This document shows, one piece after another, positions 60,506 to 64,000 of a DNA stretch of 64,000 bases; positions within the stretch are counted from its first letter, which is position 1, and the number at the start of each line of letters is the position of its first letter. Below the pieces are notes generated by a model, which saw only the letters and a list, made by a program, of their open reading frames with translations, was not told the origin of the DNA and made no database searches. Position numbers and translations under genes: made by a program. Source of the stretch: Nitrobacter sp051912485 (GTDB lineage: Bacteria > Pseudomonadota > Alphaproteobacteria > Rhizobiales > Xanthobacteraceae); NCBI RefSeq assembly GCF_051912485.1, contig NZ_CP196822.1:1240001-1304000 (forward strand), in the 5' to 3' direction.

Positions 60506-63500
60506 ATGACGCGTAACATGTTAGATCGGGGATTGGCAGAAGTGCCGTCACAGGAGCGTTCGTCCGGGACCGGCGATCGGGCTGATGACGCTAACTGCTC
60601 CGGTCCAGGACGGCACCGAGAGGCAATGACAAGGAAGACGCCGATCCCAATTCCGAAGCGCGGCGGCGACCAGGTCTCGCAAGTGGAAGATACCGACTGG
60701 AATGAGGACCACGACGAGGTCCAAAGCCGTCGCATACGTCGGCTGTTGTCGCGGTCGGATTCCGGATTCCACAGGTTGGGTGACAGGCTCGGGAGGTTCA
60801 AGAGCTGGCTGGCGGGCGAACGCTGGGTCAGGCGGCTCGCAATCACCGTCAGCGTGCTGACGCTCATATTCGCCGGGGGCTTTGGCGCGCTCTGGTGGCG
60901 CCTCGGCGCCGGTCCCGTCAATCTCGATATGATGACGCCCTGGCTTGTCGCTGCGATCGAGGAAAACATCGGTCACGACAACACTGTGGAAATCGGTGGC
61001 ACCCAAATCGAGCGCGCCGGCAGAATTCGTATCGCAGTTCGTGTTCGTGACGTCGTTGTCCGCGACCGCGATCATGCGATCGTCGCGAGCGCGCCGAAAG
61101 CCGAGGTGAAACTGTCCGGCATGGCGCTGCTGACCGGACAACTCCGTGCCGAAAGTCTCAATCTGGTCGATGCCGAACTTTCGGTTCGGATTACTCCGGA
61201 CGGCCAGGTCACCGTTTCGGCAGGCGATAACGCCAAGCCGCTTGCCACGGGTGTCGCGTCCGCGCGACCGTCCAATCCGCCGTCACCGCCCGATCCCGCC
61301 AGCATTGCGCCATCAGTTCAGGCGACGCCGCAATCGAGCGAATCCCGGACTGGCGCCCCGCTCGTGATTCCCGAGGGCCGTAGCAACGCCGGCACGCTGT
61401 TGGCGGGACTGAACTGGCTCGACAGTCTCAGCCTGACAGGGCTCGACGGGCAAAATCTCAATGAGATCGGCCTGAAAAACGGGCGACTGGTGGTCGATGA
61501 CCAGCAGCGCGGTAATCGTTGGAGCTTTAGCGACATCAGCTTGAGTCTTCGCCGGCCGCGCGGAGGCGGGGTCGCATTCAGTGTCGGCGAAGGCGGCAGC
61601 AAAGCGTGGTCGCTTCAGGTCACTGTCGGGTCGCCCGCCGATGGTGTGCGCCCGGTTGATCTCCGTGCCGCCGGGATACCGGCGAAAAACATTCTGCTCG
61701 CTCTCCGCGTCAAGGATCTCACCTATAGTGCCGACATGCCGCTCAGTGGTGAACTGAAGGGCGAGATTGGTCGCGACGGCCTGCCGACCTATCTTCGCGG
61801 CAGTCTCTCCGCGGGCAAAGGCACGATCATCGATACTGACACGCCGGACTATCCCATGGCGATCGATCAGATCGAAATGAACATGGAATGGGATTCAGGA
61901 CGGCGTGTCCTGGTAGCGCCGTTCAAAATCGTGTCCGGTGAGAATCGTATCACGCTGCTCGCCCGTCTCGAGCCGCCGAATGGCAACATTCCAGACTGGC
62001 AGATGGGTTTGAGCGGTGGCACCATCGTCCTCGCCGGCTCCGATGGCGAAGCACCTCTTATCTTCAACCGCATTGCGGTCGGACTGCAGTTCGACACCGA
62101 ACACAAGCAGGTGACGTTGACTCAGGCCGATATCAGCAATGGTACGATCGGCGTTGCCGGCACCGGGAGCATCGACTATTCGGAAGCGCCGCGCCTGAAA
62201 CTGGGCTTTGCCGGGACGCCGATGTCCGTGGCGGCGCTCAAGAGCATGTGGCCCCTTCTGATTGTGCCGGAAGTGCGTGAATGGGTCATCCAACGAATTG
62301 GACGGGGTTCTCTCCAGCGCATTGAAGTCGGCGTCAATTCGCCGCTCCGCAATCTGTCGCGGCGCGGGCCGCCAATTCCTGATGATGGTCTTTCTGTCAA
62401 TATCGCCGCCAGCAATGTGACGCTGTATCCCGTCGATGAAATGCCTCCGATCCGCGATGCCGATCTGAAGGCGCGAGTCACCGGCAGAACGGCGACGGTG
62501 ACGATCGGGCAGGCCGCCGCCGATACCCCGGCTGGCCGCAAGCTCAACATTTCCGATGTCGTTTTCGAGGTGCCTGATATGGCGCCCAAACCCGCACCGG
62601 CCAGGGTGAAGTTCAGGATCGATGGTCCCGTGCCCGCAGCCGCCGAAATTCTCGCCTCGGATCGCCTTAGTGAATTCACCGGTAATCTGATCGATCCCAA
62701 TTCCAGCAAGGGAACGGTCACGGCACAGGTCGCGCTTGGTTTGCCGATCAGGCGTAAAATCACCCAGGAAGATACGACCTATTCCATCACCGCCGATCTC
62801 GCGGGCTTTGCCGCCGACCGTCTGGTCATGAATCAGAAGCTTGAAGCGAACGCGCTGAAGGTGGTCGCAAACAACCAGGGGTACCAGGTCAAGGGTGACG
62901 TCAAGATTAACGGGCAGCCGGCGTCGCTGGATTACCGTAAGCCGACGGACGGCGACGCCGATATCAAGTTGCAGGCCACGCTGGATGACGCGAGCCGCGC
63001 AAAACTCGGCATTGATCTCGGAGCCGGAGCAACCGGTGCGATTCCCGTCAAGCTGGTCGGGAAGATCGGCACTGACAAGGACAGCAAAATCGGTATCGAT
63101 GCCGACCTCACGTCCTTGAAGCTCGACAATCTTCTGCCCGGCTGGATCAAGCTGCCGGGAAAGTCAGGTCACGCGACGTTCAATGTGGTGCATAAGGCGG
63201 AGTCGACGCGCCTGGAGAATATCATCATCGACGGCGGCGGCGTGATGATAAAGGGATCGCTGGAGATCGATCAAAACGGCGATTTGTTGAATGCAAATTT
63301 TCCGGTTTACGCGCCGTCAGAGGGTGACAAGGCTTCGCTGAAGGCCGACCGCAATGCGGACGGCGTGTTGAAGGTCGTCATGCGCGGCGATGTGTTCGAT
63401 GGTCGCGGCTTTATCAAATCGGCCATCTCGGGCAAGCAGGCCGACACCAAAGGCAAGGCCAAGAGCATCGATTTCGACGTCGATCTGAAGATTGGAGCCG

Positions 63501-64000
63501 TGGCCGGATTTTATGGCGAAGCCGTCCGCAGCGCGGACGTGAAGATGGCCCAGCGCAACGGGTCGATCCGCAGCTTGAGCATGAGTGGAAAGATCGGGCG
63601 CGATACGTCGCTGACCGGCGATTTGCGCGGGCGCCCGCAAGGCCAGGACGTCGTTCTGATCGAGACTAACGACGCGGGTGCGTTCTTCCGCTTTACCGAT
63701 ACTTACGGAAAGATGTTTGGCGGTCAGCTCGAGTTGGCCATGGATCCCCCGACTGCCGAGCCGCGCGCCAAGCAGGGGTTGATCAACGTTCGCGATTTCA
63801 CGATCAAGGGCGAGACGGCTCTGGATCGCGCCGCGGCGGGTGGTCCGCAAACCGCGCAGAACGGCATTTCATTTTCGCGTCTGCGTGCGGAATTTACCCG
63901 GCAGAACGGGCAGCTCTCGGTGCGCGATGGCGTCGTCAAGGGGCCGACAATCGGCGCGACGATCGAGGGCCATATCGACTTTCCCGGCAATCAGGTTCGC
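60506..64000 (+). CDS. DUF3971/AsmA-like envelope protein (3' end outside the window)
   Basis: An open frame of at least 1165 codons runs to the last base of the window. A charged cytoplasmic N-terminus of about 110 residues is followed by a membrane helix (LAITVSVLTLIFAGGFGALW) and a very long periplasmic part rich in beta structure, with DUF3971-type repeats. This is the YhdP/AsmA-like layout; such proteins are bridge-like lipid transporters between inner and outer membrane. The ATG at 60506 has AAGGGG upstream; in-frame ATGs at 60518 and 60626 are alternatives. Divergent from bcp. Confidence 0.88.
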   Translation, partial: MTRNMLDRGLAEVPSQERSSGTGDRADDANCSGPGRHREAMTRKTPIPIPKRGGDQVSQVEDTDWNEDHDEVQSRRIRRLLSRSDSGFHRLGDRLGRFKSWLAGERWVRRLAITVSVLTLIFAGGFGALWWRLGAGPVNLDMMTPWLVAAIEENIGHDNTVEIGGTQIERAGRIRIAVRVRDVVVRDRDHAIVASAPKAEVKLSGMALLTGQLRAESLNLVDAELSVRITPDGQVTVSAGDNAKPLATGVASARPSNPPSPPDPASIAPSVQATPQSSESRTGAPLVIPEGRSNAGTLLAGLNWLDSLSLTGLDGQNLNEIGLKNGRLVVDDQQRGNRWSFSDISLSLRRPRGGGVAFSVGEGGSKAWSLQVTVGSPADGVRPVDLRAAGIPAKNILLALRVKDLTYSADMPLSGELKGEIGRDGLPTYLRGSLSAGKGTIIDTDTPDYPMAIDQIEMNMEWDSGRRVLVAPFKIVSGENRITLLARLEPPNGNIPDWQMGLSGGTIVLAGSDGEAPLIFNRIAVGLQFDTEHKQVTLTQADISNGTIGVAGTGSIDYSEAPRLKLGFAGTPMSVAALKSMWPLLIVPEVREWVIQRIGRGSLQRIEVGVNSPLRNLSRRGPPIPDDGLSVNIAASNVTLYPVDEMPPIRDADLKARVTGRTATVTIGQAAADTPAGRKLNISDVVFEVPDMAPKPAPARVKFRIDGPVPAAAEILASDRLSEFTGNLIDPNSSKGTVTAQVALGLPIRRKITQEDTTYSITADLAGFAADRLVMNQKLEANALKVVANNQGYQVKGDVKINGQPASLDYRKPTDGDADIKLQATLDDASRAKLGIDLGAGATGAIPVKLVGKIGTDKDSKIGIDADLTSLKLDNLLPGWIKLPGKSGHATFNVVHKAESTRLENIIIDGGGVMIKGSLEIDQNGDLLNANFPVYAPSEGDKASLKADRNADGVLKVVMRGDVFDGRGFIKSAISGKQADTKGKAKSIDFDVDLKIGAVAGFYGEAVRSADVKMAQRNGSIRSLSMSGKIGRDTSLTGDLRGRPQGQDVVLIETNDAGAFFRFTDTYGKMFGGQLELAMDPPTAEPRAKQGLINVRDFTIKGETALDRAAAGGPQTAQNGISFSRLRAEFTRQNGQLSVRDGVVKGPTIGATIEGHIDFPGNQVR

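Overview
The window is chromosomal DNA of a GC-rich alphaproteobacterium, most likely Bradyrhizobiaceae/Nitrobacteraceae (Bradyrhizobium, Rhodopseudomonas, Afipia, Nitrobacter). The signs are the divK-pleD pair, an EipB-type DUF1849 protein, DUF983/DUF1489/DUF2232/DUF3253/DUF3572 proteins, a phasin, clpS-clpA, the fabD-fabG-acpP-fabF-mltG-yicC-gmk block and the lptF-lptG-lptD-surA-pdxA-rsmA block. No rRNA, tRNA, CRISPR array, phage or IS transposase was seen. The organism assignment is inference from gene content and order.

Layout. 1-2.5 kb: GDPD and RidA on the minus strand, divergent from eipB. 2.5-6.1 kb: DUF3572-dinB (minus), then divK-pleD (plus; cell-cycle and c-di-GMP signalling). 6.2-12.9 kb: minus-strand run topA, rnr, DUF983, Nudix, rpmG. 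13-16 kb: a small conserved protein, two tandem secreted NodB-type deacetylases, an orphan HTH protein. 16-24.5 kb: housekeeping and hypothetical genes (aldo/keto reductase, YdcF, DUF3253, TolA/TonB-like, GST, DUF1489, panC, VWA, J-domain). 24.9-29.3 kb: SPOR-domain D,D-carboxypeptidase, phasin, TadG-like VWA protein. 29.8-32.7 kb: clpS and clpA (N-end rule proteolysis). 32.9-35.4 kb: rpsF, rpsR, DUF2232, rplI (minus). 35.8-42.6 kb: type II fatty-acid synthesis genes followed by mltG, yicC, gmk. 42.7-52.7 kb: a Trp/Tyr-motif membrane protein and the LPS-transport operon reading lptF > lptG > lptD > surA-like > pdxA > rsmA > alcohol dehydrogenase. 53-64 kb: pepA-holC, a lipoprotein, an ABC-F ATPase with a small NepR-resembling protein upstream, an M23 endopeptidase, a Bcp-type peroxiredoxin with a basic tail, and the first 1165 codons of a DUF3971/AsmA-like envelope protein that runs off the end.

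The dominant theme is cell-envelope construction: LPS export, peptidoglycan cutting (MltG, M23, D,D-carboxypeptidase), polysaccharide deacetylation, periplasmic integrity (EipB) and AsmA-like lipid-transfer candidates. Many genes are joined by 4-base ATGA overlaps. The most unusual non-coding structures are: two near-identical ~79-bp hairpin elements bracketing mltG, with a compensatory base change between their arms; a second REP-like repeat family whose four copies all sit between convergent genes; a phasin promoter with two dyads 30 bp apart; and a 20-bp AT-only-flanked palindrome just after holC. I saw no clear new multi-gene defence or biosynthetic system.
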